From Parietichytrium sp. I65-24A (Eukaryota > Sar > Bigyra > Thraustochytrida > Thraustochytriidae), in contig BLSF01000044.1 of NCBI GenBank assembly GCA_012862575.1, positions 62,001-126,000 of the forward strand: DNA of 64,000 nucleotides. The letters run 5' to 3'. The notes below the pieces were generated by a model. The model ran no database searches and had not been told where the DNA came from. It saw only the letters and a list, made by a program, of their open reading frames with translations. Below are positions 1 to 11,878 of this stretch, piece after piece. Positions within the stretch are counted from its first letter, which is position 1. Every line of letters begins with the position of its first letter. The position numbers were made by a program, and so were the translations under genes.

Positions 1-1209
1 CTTATAGCAGACCCACTTGGCCTTTAGGATACAGACAGCGTCTTTCTCGAGTCTCCAGAGCCTCTCGGATCTCCGTGCCTTCCAAACCCTTTGTAGAGCC
101 CTGCAGCCCCTCCGCAACTTGTGATATTTCATTTTGTGCAAACACATCCGTAAAAAGGCCTGCAACACGACAGCTTGCTTGCGGCGTTTACTGTCACGAC
201 CCAGATGGTGTAGAGCTTGCTTTGCAGCCCATATCCTTGCGGAAGATTGTATTGTGATAGCCGCCCTCAGCTTCGATAAATCCCTTTCAACTCTCTGTTG
301 GCGCATTTGCTCCACACATCGCTTAGCTTTCATTTTCCGGACAACTTTTGAACGAACATGATACGCGCGCCACAAAGCTTGTAATCTCGACGCTCCGATT
401 TGGCGAAGGGCTTTTGTCTGCTTTTCGGATTTTTTGCGACGAAACCAACGCTGAAGTATGATGCAAGCTGCATTGCTGCGTTGGACCAAACTACGCCTGA
501 CCGATGGATCGAGTGTGTTTGCTTGCCCAATTATTTTCTTCTTCGTCAGAGATTGTAGCTGTTGAGAACGCCGAGCCTTGATCCGGAAAGGCTTCGTGTC
601 AACCGTGACTTTCCTCTTGCGCAAAAGAATTTTACTCTCCATAGTTTGTTCAATGCGGTCACGGAACTTCCGCGCGTCTTCCCCTTCTCCTTCTCCTTCT
701 TCTCCATCAACAGCCGGCCCACCCAGTGTGAGAGTTCGATGGCTTCTGCCGGTTTGGCGCACCAGCAAGTCTGGCAACGAGTTGTTCGACGCGGCCAGCT
801 CATGCGGAAGGAGCAATTGAACTGGAAGGCCAAGGCGCTGAGCTAGCTGTTGCGAGTCCGAGCACATTTTCGCCTCATAAGAAGGGCTTCCTTGCCATAC
901 GAACTCCCTCTCCTCGGAGCTGCACACTTGTCGCCAAAGCCGAATCGCATTCAGCACTCGCTCTGAGAGTCCTCGCAGCCTCTCCGCCAAGACAAGCTTG
1001 TCCTGCGCGCCCATCTCATCCGCATCCCGAAGCCCGAATTCGGCCAGCTTTTCCCTCGCAGAAATCAACTTCATTGCCCGTCGTTCAGACTCCCCGGCGG
1101 GATCGTCTCGTAGGACGTCGGCGCCGCGTTCTTTGCAGAGACGGAAGGCATCATCGTCTCGACGATCTCCTCGAGATTGTCCTTTCCGTCGCGGCCGAGA
1201 CGTCCGCAT
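1..1209 (-). CDS. IQ-motif (calmodulin-binding) protein, 3' end cut by window edge
   Basis: An uninterrupted frame of 403 codons runs from ATG at 1209 to the left edge with no stop, so the C-terminus is missing. An in-frame stop lies shortly upstream of the ATG. Residues about 265-400 carry several IQ-like segments with the hydrophobic-Q-basic spacing: AACIILQRWFRRKK, AAITIQSSARIWAAKQ, QAVVLQAFLRMCLHK and RALQRVWKARR. The first 200 residues are charged and helical, with an acidic GEGEGE stretch near residue 180. IQ motifs bind calmodulin or EF-hand light chains; tandem arrays occur in myosin necks, ASPM-like and ciliary or centrosomal proteins. No motor or other catalytic domain is visible here, so I would not name it further. 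Coding is very likely because the frame is long and the motif recurs in register. Confidence 0.8.
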   Translation of the reverse strand, partial: MRTSRPRRKGQSRGDRRDDDAFRLCKERGADVLRDDPAGESERRAMKLISAREKLAEFGLRDADEMGAQDKLVLAERLRGLSERVLNAIRLWRQVCSSEEREFVWQGSPSYEAKMCSDSQQLAQRLGLPVQLLLPHELAASNNSLPDLLVRQTGRSHRTLTLGGPAVDGEEGEGEGEDARKFRDRIEQTMESKILLRKRKVTVDTKPFRIKARRSQQLQSLTKKKIIGQANTLDPSVRRSLVQRSNAACIILQRWFRRKKSEKQTKALRQIGASRLQALWRAYHVRSKVVRKMKAKRCVEQMRQQRVERDLSKLRAAITIQSSARIWAAKQALHHLGRDSKRRKQAVVLQAFLRMCLHKMKYHKLRRGCRALQRVWKARRSERLWRLEKDAVCILKAKWVCYK

Positions 1210-2343
1210 CTTCCTCACGCCGTCAACACACTCTCCGGAGCGCGCCCATCGCCGCCGCTCTCACGACGCAATGCTGCCGGCCAATGCAGGACGGACTCTC
1301 GCACGCAACGAAGAGCAAGCACAAGAACAAGCGCAAGAGCAAGAGCAAGAGCATCGGCCCTCGTTCGCCGACGAATGCGATGAGAGAGATCGTCAAGGTC
1401 ACCTCAGCGTTGTTGTTGTCCATCATCAGAAGCTGACTGACTGTGGGACCTCGATGCAATGCAATGCAATGCAATGCAATGCAATGACTGTGAACAAACT
1501 TGTTGCATGCAGCATCTGTGAAGGAGCTTAGATCTTCAATATGCGGGACGTCTCATCTTGAATGCCATCCTCGCGATCATGCATATGCATAGTTTCATCC
1601 ACATGTGACATGTGACATGTGACATTTGACATTTGACATGTGGCGTGCGGGATGAAGGAGTGAAGAAACCGGTTCTTGCCATTATGATAACGGTAGTAAC
1701 ATCCGGTTCTCAGCGCGAGAACCGATGGTTTCCATTATGATCGTTACGAATTTTTTCTTCAAGTTTTCTTTTCTTTTCTGAGAAGTTAGTTTGTGAAGCT
1801 TTGGCGATTGACAAGTTGGAGCTCACAAGTTGAATGGTAAATGAAAGTCACAATTTCAATTTCACGATTGACGATGGGCGATGGACAAACGTCTGGGAGA
1901 AGAGCGGCGGGAAGTGTTGGTTATGCAGCTCTAGCTAGCCAGCCAGCTGTATACCTCCTATTGTTCACGGTCAGTCTGGTCCATCTCGACAGCACAAACG
2001 ATTTGGCAGCTTCTGAAATGGCGGCCAGTGTAAACCATGCTCTAGCCAGCTAGCTTGCCCGCAAAGCTTGTACTTCGTCGACTAGCCGCTCAGAGTGTCC
2101 CCTCACCGGGAGTTGTGCGAGACGAGAGTTGCACGTTGCTATGCTCGCAGTGAACTCGCGACGTTTTGTTGTTTGCTTATCCTCATCTGGAGAGATTTGA
2201 AGCGCTGCACACAGCGTCGCGGAAGCCGTGTTGTCCCTGGGAGAAAGAGCGAAAGCACGAAATGCAATAATCGGAGAGCGGCTCTGGACGTCGGGTTGCG
2301 CCTTGAAGCGTTGCGAGCGGGCGACGCATGTGATGCTCCTAAA
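1210..2343. other. Divergent intergenic region with two short tandem repeats
   Basis: This spacer separates the IQ protein (- strand) from the large membrane protein (+ strand) and should hold both promoters and 5' UTRs. It contains an ATGCA repeat at about 1454-1486 and a 7-base ACATGTG/ACATTTG repeat at about 1601-1642. Frames in 1841-2343 open at GTG or lack any recognisable domain. No gene seen. Confidence 0.6.
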
Positions 2344-5300
2344 ATGCGCTTGGCGTGGGACAGCTTGTTCCGCCGAAAGAGGAAGGTGGCGCCGCAGTAC
2401 GAAACAAAGGAAAATGAGCCAGCGATTCTAACAGTGCAGGAGCAGGAGTGGAAAGAGCGCCGCTTATGTAGATTCCTCCGCGAGAACTGGGCCGTGGCAT
2501 TCACTGCTGGGTTTTGTGTCATCCTGCTCGGACTTGCACTTGCAATCTTGATCAAAGTGAAAACGGACGAGGCATGGACCTGTCCTGTTGGATACTGGTG
2601 TTTGAAAAGCCTCATCCAGTACCCCTGCCCCGGAGGCACTTTTGGAAACACGACAGGTCTCACGAACAGCTCGTGCTCCGGGTCGTGCGCCGAAGGATAC
2701 TATTGCCCCGAAGGCTCCACCTCAGAGACGCAAGAGGCTTGCCCGGTAGGACATTATTGCAAAATTGGGAGTGCTTCACCGACTCTTTGCCCTCCCGGGA
2801 CGTTTGGGTCAGAGACAAACCTCGGAACTTCCGACTGCAGTGGGTTGTGCGCAGAGGGTTATTTCTGCCCAGAAGGCTCATCCTCGTCCCACGAGCAAAT
2901 TTGCACCATCGGACACTACTGCCCAGCGGGTTCAAGTGAACCGGTGCCGTGCCCACCGGGGTTCTATGGAGCCACCACAGGACTATCCGAGCCCACGTGC
3001 TCTGGAGAATGCATCGGAAAATCTGGATATTATTGCCCGACAGGGTCAACGTCAGCGGAGAATGATCTGGTGCTTTGTCCTGCTGGCTGGTATTGTGACG
3101 GGTCCACCGGGGATCTGCAGCGCGTGCGATGTGCTTCCGGACGCTACGGGGACGTAGAAGGCGAAACACGTTCGGAGTGCGCAGGGAACTGCGAAGCCGG
3201 GTACTACTGCCCAGCAGGATCGAGCAGCAGTCAGGCATCCTTGTGTCCGTCTGGACATTATTGTCCCGAAGGAGTTGAAGACCCGGAGCCGTGCCCGTCA
3301 GGTGTGTATTCTTCTGTAGGAGGGGAGAGCGACGCAGCTTGTGAGGGCCTGTGCGCCGGCGGGAGCTGGTGCCCTGCGGGCTCCACAAATGCAACTGCAG
3401 AGCCTTGTCCGGGGGGATACTATTGTCCAGTCGGGACAACCAACTACACTGATTACCCTTGCTGGCCAGGCTTTGCGTGTCCTGCGGGAACGGACGGTCC
3501 CAAGATTGCTTGCGCGAGAGGTTATGCTTGCCCCGAGGGAACCGAAAGCGACACGCAATATCCTTGTGCAGCAGGGTTATGGGCGGGGACTGAGGGTAAC
3601 GTAGAGTGCACCAGTATATGTCCCGCGAGCTACTTTTGCCCAAGCGGAACTGCAAACCCTTATGCAAATATTTGCCCAGCAGGCTATTATTGTCCGGAGG
3701 GGACAAAAGCCGCTGACGAATTTCCATGTCCCGCTGGAATATTCTCGTCCTATGTAGGGGCAACGGAGATATCATCGTGCGACTGCAACGCAACCTCCGA
3801 TCCACTGTGCGAGCAAAGCGGGCCTTGCGCAGCAAAGTATTACTGTCCTCCAGGGAGCAGTTCAGAATCAGAAGTTGATTGCCCTGAGAATTATTATTGT
3901 CCATCGAACACTGCAGACCCAACCCTGTGCCAAGTTCCGGGGTTCTAGTAAGTTCCGTGCAGCGAATAAATGCGACTTGTAAAGAATGCAAACTGACCAG
4001 ACGAGTTTGAGCGATCTTCAGTTGCCCAGAGCGGTCCGAAGATCCCGCAGCCTCTGAAAATGATGCGTACATTTTCATATTGAACAACATTGAAGACAGG
4101 GCTAGCCTTTGGGAAGCAGATAACCCTGCCGTCGCCCAGCGATACATGAGTATGGGAATGACTTTGGTGGAGGCTTTCCTCTACGACATATCAAGATCTA
4201 CCTATGTTGGAACCCTGTATGACGGTCTCTTCTTCTTGGTGAATCGCGGAGTAGACACCCTGGTCGCCAATGTGACGACTCGCGGATTCTATAATGCTAG
4301 TGTTCACATTTGTGACTCGACCTCCTTGGAGATCGTGGAAAGTCTCGGCGAGATCACTCAGTGGATAAATGGTTCAGAGCCTGCGCAGAACACTTTCACA
4401 TTTAGCTGGCCACTCCCGAGAATAATCTCCTCAGTCAACATGACGGTTTGCCTCAATCTCCCTGTGGGTAACGAGACCTCTGCGTGGAAATACTCGGACA
4501 TCTTTGGCGTGAAACCGCCGGGGGAGGTCGACCCCATACGACTCATTGCATTTAAGGCGCAAATCTCGATGATGCTAACAATCTGCCTCGTCGGGTTCTT
4601 GTACTTTGGCTTTTCGGCTAGCAGATCTCGGGACGGAGAAATTGACCAACTTTTGAAACCCAAGTCCTCAGCAGTTACCAAGTATCTCTCCACCTTCCTT
4701 TTGTGCGTCGACTTTGCCCAAATGGCTTGCATGACAATCTTCCATCCAGGTGCACCGCTCCAAGGCAACGTCGCGGGCGACGTATTGTCGGTGGTTTTTC
4801 ATTTGTGCGGACTACACATCTTGCCATTATTTAGATTCAGCGTCGTCCTGCCTATGTACGTCCTGTTGCTCATATCATGGATTCTCGTGCAGAAGTATCA
4901 CAAGCGGGTGATTCGCTGGCTGGACGGACTAAACTTGGACACTCTTCGTTTTGTAGTGGCGGAAATCTTTTATGAAGCACTGTACGTGCCTCTGCTTCTT
5001 GCGTGCCTTGCTCCGCTTGACTGCGTCTACACTGATGCGAGCGACGGCTTCGCCATGTTTGAATTTGCAGATCAGGTCTACGTGAGGTCTGCACCCAGTG
5101 TCCAGTGCTGGGCCACCACAGGGCACCTGGTTTGGGCTTCGGTCGGTTCGCTGCTTGCGGCTTGTTTGATTTTCATTGCGCTCCGCCGAGCCTCGAGGCC
5201 GCAACCAGCTCTTGCTTACGCGAAAGTAATCGTGTACTCTCGTGTTATGTCGGTTACTACGCGCACGGCGCTGGGCTGTGGCACAGTTCTTATCATAGGT

Positions 5301-8123
5301 GAGTCGGGGTTCACAGAAGTGAAGGTATACTTTGCACTCCTGTTCTGTGCATTCTTTGAGACCACACGGTGGCACTGGAAACGAAATCCTGTGCTTGGGC
5401 CGCAAGTGCGTACGAATGTGAGCATGTTTTTCATCAGAGGTGCTTTGTCCTGGTTCTGCCTAATTGTGTTTGCGTCTGCTTTTGTGAATGAAGACGGCTC
5501 AAAATCATTCATTCTGCTCATTTGCGCGCTCGTTGGCCTCCTGGTTGTGGTTGGGCCGCTGTGCGTCTTTTATCACCGCAAGGCTCGGGATCATGTCCGT
5601 AGCCTGGAATATTCCCAGCTACTGGGCCATCCCAGTGTCGAAATTCGGCGTAAAGTTGCCAAAGGGACGCTGGATCTCCTGGTGGCCTTCTACAATAGGG
5701 AACATCGATGGTTTCACCAGAACGGAGCGGCTGAAGGCGAATTGTTGTTGAGAATTGAGGAATTTTTGAAGTCTGCTTCAAGGCTGATGACTTTAGATGA
5801 TGCTGAGCTGCGGAATTATGGTAGACAAGTAATGCGCAATATCCTTCATAGCAACTTGCACACCAAGACCTTCTCTGTCCACCGGGAATACCTTTCGCAG
5901 GTTGCTGCATCACACGGAACTCATACGCACATTACTTTACTTGGGAGCCCGATACACATGATTTCGAGCGCCTGGGAGAACCTTTCCCTCCTGGACTTTA
6001 CAAGTTCGAATTTAGGAGATGAAGAAGCACGTTTCTTGGCCTTGATTCTGCCCCCATTGCCCAGGCTTCATTCTCTGCGACTCGATAAGAACGATGGCAT
6101 ATCGAAGTCTGGTCTCCAGGCTGTGCTTGAAGCCGTCTCCGCAAGTGATAGCATTATGCGGTTCTCCTTCTTAACTGAAGAGTCGAGGCCTATCGCGCTG
6201 GATTTGGCAGAGGTTGTCGCTCGTGTGCTGGTTAGAAGATTGCAAAGGAGCGCGTACAACGCACCCACGTTGCCCGTCACAGACCTAGTATTTGGGGAGC
6301 AGCTCCGGATACGTGCTAGTTTGTCAAGCCGTGGCAAAATGAGCACAGAAGATTCTCGTAGCAATCTGCGAGAACCAGCTCAACGTAATTGGTGGAGGTC
6401 AGTAGATCGGCTTTCAATAGAAGAGGAGCATTCCATCCTTTCCAATGGGGGCACAGTAGCATCGTTTATACTTGTGGTGGAGAAGCCCGAGACCGACTCT
6501 GCTCTCCTGTACAAGACTCTGTTCGCTGAGCTCAGCAGACAACTGCAGGAGGCAAAGCTTGCTGCTAGTATCGACGTTGTTGACCAATCGGACTCCCTCA
6601 TGCATCCTCTGGGGCAGGTGATGCTTGAGCAAAAGTTGGACTTTTGTGTGGGACGACTAATGATTCCTCCTTTCGAGATGGACAGCGCTGTTGTCAACGA
6701 AATTGTACTGCCTGAAACCAAGCGGAATAAGGAAATCGGGAACGAGTTTCTGGAATTTGTCATAGCTCTTCTTTACACAAAGTTGAGGACCAGAAGAGTA
6801 GACGTTTCGCGAGCCTCGGAATGGCACATGACTTCGGAGATGGCTGGCCAATTTGCCGCGGCTGTGCTGCATTATCAATCGCACGCATCAGAGAAGCTAG
6901 AGAGTGTCTGTTTGAGCCGCCGGGTAATACAACTTTGCAGAGTAATGGAGCCTCCAAGGCCCGAAGGGAAGAGTTACCGTGTGCTCAGCTTTGTTGAGAA
7001 TGAATCGCTTAACGAAGCGGAATTTAGTTTTGTGAGTCCACTGATAGCCTACGTGATACGCTCTGCTCAGTTTCAAGACGGCGTGGAAGATATCAAGCTG
7101 CAATGTCATTGCACGGAACCGGCCATGGGTATATCGGATAAAGGGATGGATCGTTTTGCAGATGCCATGCTTGCGGCGAACGGTACCTCCACTAGGAACG
7201 CATCGATAGTCAAGCTGGAATTTGGTAGCTGGGCGACTGGGAACAAAATGAATGACCGAGCGTGCCAGTCCTTCGCTCAACAACTGAATAGTTCTGTGTT
7301 TTACAGACTACGTTCGCTGGACGTTCGACAGTGCAGTATAAGCGAGGCTGGGTGCTTGACCCTCTTTGAGGCGCTCACACAGCGCCATGCCCAGAGCACC
7401 GTAGTTTTAGAAAGCCTGAAGCTTTCAAGTAACCCCATCGGAGACGCAGGTTTTGAGTGTGTGGGAAAACTACTGAGCCTCGAAGGCATTCAATTGAAGA
7501 AATTACACCTCGCTCATTGCGGAGCTGCAGACCGGGGAATCTTGAAAGTGTGCGGGGGCTTACGCGACTGTGCAAGCTTGAAAGAGCTCGTCCTGGACGG
7601 GAACAAGTTTGAGTCGGAGTACACATTAGCAGGCCTAATGAAAAGTTGCGAAGGGGGGCTCGAGACGCTTTCTCTTGTTGGCTGCGAGCTCTCCAGCACC
7701 GGGTCGATCGCAAAATTTCTTGCAGACCCTGTGAATAGCAAAGGCTTTCGAAAGCTGTATCTCGGTCATAACCCTACGCTGATGATGTATGACTTGGTCA
7801 CTGCCATGGCGGTGAACGAGTCCCTGTGCGAGTTGGGCTTGCAGAACTGCAATTTAGAGGATTTGCACTGCTGCACGTTAGTTTCCAGCGTCTTGAGCCG
7901 CCCGCATCCGAACTTGCTGTCCTTAGATGTGTCGGGAAATTGTATTAGCGACGTAACATGTTTGTCAATTCTCACTCTGCTAAAGAAAATGGGCGAGAGT
8001 GAAGGCCGGTGCGAATCGATCGTCCTGCAATGCCTTTCGCTTTCGTCGAATCCTGCCATTGCACGGGATGCCAGACACGCTTTGCAAACCCAATCGGGGA
8101 AATATCTTTGTTTCGACATGTAA
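2344..8123 (+). CDS. Giant membrane protein: GCC2/GCC3 Cys-rich ectodomain, multi-TM region, cytoplasmic-type LRRs
   Basis: Two exons, 2344-3947 and 4022-8123, joined by a 74-base GT-AG intron (donor GTAAGT, acceptor CTTCAG). The splice turns a TAG stop into TAT and continues the repeat pattern as GFYCPERSEDP, which strongly supports it. The product is 1901 residues. A basic N-tail precedes one TM segment (about 51-73). Next come some 470 residues of GCC2/GCC3-like repeats (CPxGxYCPxG pattern), then a second ectodomain. Eight or nine hydrophobic segments lie at about 705-1050, followed by about 850 soluble residues with ribonuclease-inhibitor-type LRRs near 1190-1240 and 1584-1857 (LxxLxLxxNxIxxxG). 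GCC2/GCC3 repeats are common in protist surface proteins. A surface sensor role is inference. A longer frame opens at GTG 2095, but ATG 2344 is the better start. Confidence 0.85.
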
Positions 8124-10465
8124 TCACCAATGAGTGCGGAATCTTAAAAAGGAGTCTCTCTTACTGTATGTGTCATGTATGCATATTCAATGTCAATTAA
8201 TCTTCTTGCGTTGCGTATATTGGTTGGGCGCTTCCTCGCGTTCGGAATCAGACTTCTCGAAATTCAGAATGAATTCAGTACAGGCTCTTCTTTAGTGCAA
8301 TCGCTCCTTTACCTCAGTCTCGGCTTATTCACAAGAGGGCTTTAAAATAGCACTGCGCCGATACCGACACTTACACCGGCACCGGTTCTCCATCACGAGA
8401 AAGCAGTTGCTTGGAATTGGAAACGCAGTCTCATCACGATGGACCCAGCAACTGCTCCTCCTTCTCTGCCAACTTGAATGCGTGATTTGCCCTACTACCC
8501 AGGTGCAACACACTTTGTCCGTGCGTCAAAACGACCTAAGCCGCAGCTTCATGGTCGGTCTAGTCCTTCACGACCAGCAGCGTGTGCGAGTCATCCTGCT
8601 AGTTTTAGCCAGACTCGTCTTAAGACTTAGCTTTCCGATCCGTGTCTCAGAGATTTCACGCACCGTGTTATGCACGAAAGATAGCTGATTGCGCCATAAC
8701 TTCAAGCCACTACCAAGAAAAGCACACACCGCTGCAAAGCTCTCCGCGGCTTCCACTTTGCACGACGAGTGCTGCTTTTACATTTTCACACTCCCTCGGC
8801 AGCAATGAAGCAAGACTTGGAGATATATCGCAGCTCACAAGTCTTGCGAGCGATGACTCTGACGCAACTAAGTACCCAACCTTCATTCGTTCAATTTCAA
8901 GAGAAAGTCTTAATCAGAATTCAGAATGTCAGTGAAACCTTCAAAATAAGTTGCGAAACGCAGGGAAACTGACGAAACTAACAGAACCCAGATGTGTCAG
9001 GATGAGACCGTGTACCGGTACTGTACTTACTCTACCGACAGTAATTTGACTGCAATAAGTTTAGTAGCTGTACGTGAGAATTTGGATCTTGGAGCGTGCC
9101 GCAGCGTGCCACAACAAATTGGCTCCGACAATCAATTTTCAATGCAATCGCCGTAATCACTGGCGCAAAGTTTTCCATAGCTCCTTGTACTACTTTACCT
9201 AGCTAGCTAGCTGGCAGTACCATCTCTCTCCATATGTGTGCGCAGTGCACACAGCCGGTCCTAGCGTGACAGATAATACCTGCTACAGCTCGGGTGAGGT
9301 CTCTACGGGGGAGATTAAGAGTACTGTCTTGTGAGATAGGTAATAGGTACTGACAGTGAGTACCACTTCATTGCCGGAAGAGCAGTTCAAAAGTTGAAGT
9401 TAATGTGAAAATCATACCACCCACGCTCCTCCACGTATCACTTGATATCACTTGCATCATGCAACGCGAACGAAGGCTTGTCTTTTTCAATTGAACTCCT
9501 TTGTCTGAAAAATTAAAGAACTTTAACTTTTATTAATGAACTGAATTGTCCTTCGATTTGGAGTCGAAACGACTTTGCAGTTCAACATATTCCCGCTTGC
9601 AGTTCAACATTTTTTTATTCTTTTTTTTCTTATTCTTTGTATTAGATGTGCCAGCGCGTCTGCTCGTGGCGACAGAAACACACGTTGTATGCGCTGGCCG
9701 GATGAGCTCACTCTCTCTCCACTCAAGACACCATCACAAGTGGTTCGAGCGTCACCATCCATCCATCCTTCCATCCTTCTGTCGATCTCAACGTTTGTTA
9801 TTCACAACGCCAATCGGCCCACGCGAAAGAGTGAACGCTGACACTCCAGTGAGTCATGTAGTGTACTTGCTGCAGTAAACAACTGTGGATGCACTTGCAA
9901 TGCCAGTGCCACAGCAGCGCAATCGTCAATGCGAGGGAGAGCAAAGGCGAAAGGGAACGGCATAATCTTGCCTGTTGAAACTGTGGTGGTTCATTGACTG
10001 TGAGAGAGAGATAGAGATAGAGAGAGTGACATGTGAATGAGTGAAAGAGTTGTCTGGCAAGTGAGGAGAGCTCATCGAGAAAGAGACTGAGGTTGCAAAC
10101 TCATTTCACGTCCACAGCCCTACCACCCTCTCTGGCTTCTCGCACCCTCAACTACTCGGTCTCTCGCGGGATTGCCGCAAAGAGATAAGGGCGAGGGGAG
10201 GAAAGGGCTGGCACTGTCACCTTCATCGACGTCGACTGGACTCTTCTCTCAACTGATTGGCAAACTGAGCTGCTGTTGTGGTTGTGGCTGTGGCGGCTGC
10301 GTACCGGGCGGCGTTTGAGAAGGCGGATTGCTTTGGTTGTGGTGAACGATTGCAGATATTATCCTGGCCCAGCACGGGGCGCGCGGAAAGACAAATCGGC
10401 TAGTTGCAGCTGCCATTTTCGGCCGGCGGACGCGGGAGGCGAACGTGGGCTGGTCGGCGCGTAGG
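8124..10465. other. 2.3-kb intergenic region, no supported gene
   Basis: Frames here are short, lack recognisable domains and mostly start at non-ATG codons. The stretch includes AGCT runs near 9200, a poly-T tract near 9610-9640 and a GA-rich microsatellite at about 10001-10026. The last few hundred bases probably hold the promoter and 5' UTR of the seven-TM gene that starts at 10466. Confidence 0.5.
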
Positions 10466-11878
10466 ATGGCAAGCGCTTGTGGCGAGCGTTGCGAAGTAGC
10501 GCACTGGCTCGGGTCTTCCGGAATATGCAACCTTACGACTCTGGACTGCGAATGCCCGGAGGGCTATTCGGGCTTGGATGAGTGGGGAATAGGAAACGAC
10601 TGTCATGTCAACCTGAACCTGTCAAAGTATCTGAACTACACCAAGCTTTCGATGAGCGTCATTACAGTTGTCTTCGCAGGGTGGACGCTGTGGTATGTGC
10701 TGGTTCACTGGGGCTTCCTGCGGAAGGAAATGGAGAGTATGGCGCGCAGACAAGATGACCTAGCTCAGCCAACGCTTCAAAACTCCATAGACAATCTGTC
10801 CACAGCCGTCAGGTTCACTCCAATGGTACCTGACCGACCGGGGAAGAGCCAGCGGCAGCAAGAGTCTGATGCGGCCTCACTTGGTGTGACTGCGAATTGG
10901 GCGAGCGCCGGGACAGAAAGCACATTCCAAAGCAATGCAGCTACGGTGTTTAGCGGGCACGAAAAAAGTGAAGTAGACTCCAATGCAGCGGTTTTCTACA
11001 CTCAGCACAACGGGACTGTCTCTGAAGGAGATACTGCAATGACAACCCATACTGGACAACAGTCGACTCTTCCGAGATCACCTGTAGCTTTCCGCTTCTC
11101 TGTCTTTCGCAAGGGAACGTATGTGTTGCAGACGTCGACTTCGTCTCCTCCAAAGTTGGTAAGCCGGCAGCTGACATTTGTTGTAGTGCTGATGAACCTC
11201 ATCTTATATGGAATAACCAGCGCAATTTACCTCGGATACTTGATCAACGGGTCCACTCGATCGGAGAATTACTGGGTCATGGATCTGTCTTTGGCTCTGG
11301 CGGCAAGCAACTTGGTCTCCGGACTCTGGCTAATTTGTTATTGCTGGTATTTAAGCATGCCAACTATCGGAAGCTCTTATAGCCAGCAACAAAAAGATAT
11401 GACGGGGTGCGAACGGCTGTTGATACGGTATCCGCGTATGGTGAAACATGTAATCTATGGGTTGGTCGGCGCTATGTTTGTCTCCAGTATTCTTCTCATC
11501 TTCTTGATCCCCACTGCTTCTGGATCGCTCCAAGTGCGCGAAGTTTGCGACAAGCTCTGGCTTGGCTTTGTCTCATTCTTCATAACCTGCTTTTACTTAT
11601 TGTTTAACGTGCTCGTGATCATCATGTATCGCGTGGTGCGCAAGCTCCAAGCTTCAACGGGTGATTCTGTCTTTGACAATGCGGTTGTCTCTTTCCGCGC
11701 GATCCTTGTGGTCAACAATACCCTCACCCCTTTAGGAGCGGTTATTTTTGTCATCATGCTGCTCGATCCAAAAATATATTTGTGGCTAGCTGTTGTGGGC
11801 ATAGATGGGCATCTCGGTTCTTGGGTGGTGTGTTACCTTCTCATCAAGCGCTTTGCTGGGGCTCGCGTGTTGCGCTGA
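10466..11878 (+). CDS. Seven-TM protein with EGF-like N-terminus
   Basis: A single frame of 470 residues from ATG 10466; the open frame extends back to GTG 10445, but the ATG is preferred. The N-terminus has a Cys-rich EGF-like element (SSGICNLTTLDCECPEGYSG) and N-glycosylation sequons, with no clear cleavable signal peptide. TM1 lies near residues 58-80. A hydrophilic Ser/Thr/Gln-rich stretch of about 140 residues follows. Six more hydrophobic segments run from about residue 230 to 465 and include the segments beginning LTFVVVLMNLIL, WVMDLSLALAAS, VIYGLVGAMFVS, WLGFVSFFITCF and ILVVNNTLTPLG. Topology would place the EGF-like end outside. Seven TM segments suggest a receptor, but I see no GPCR family motif, so the function is unknown. 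Coding-like frames continue to about 12030, so an unrecognised 3' exon is possible. Confidence 0.75.
   Translation: MASACGERCEVAHWLGSSGICNLTTLDCECPEGYSGLDEWGIGNDCHVNLNLSKYLNYTKLSMSVITVVFAGWTLWYVLVHWGFLRKEMESMARRQDDLAQPTLQNSIDNLSTAVRFTPMVPDRPGKSQRQQESDAASLGVTANWASAGTESTFQSNAATVFSGHEKSEVDSNAAVFYTQHNGTVSEGDTAMTTHTGQQSTLPRSPVAFRFSVFRKGTYVLQTSTSSPPKLVSRQLTFVVVLMNLILYGITSAIYLGYLINGSTRSENYWVMDLSLALAASNLVSGLWLICYCWYLSMPTIGSSYSQQQKDMTGCERLLIRYPRMVKHVIYGLVGAMFVSSILLIFLIPTASGSLQVREVCDKLWLGFVSFFITCFYLLFNVLVIIMYRVVRKLQASTGDSVFDNAVVSFRAILVVNNTLTPLGAVIFVIMLLDPKIYLWLAVVGIDGHLGSWVVCYLLIKRFAGARVLR

Noticed and set aside
2139-4147. Long minus-strand frames antisense to the Cys-rich gene, including one of 495 residues
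   Set aside because: They are shadows of the GC-skewed repeat region; the plus strand has the regular CPxGxYCP pattern and the splice junction.
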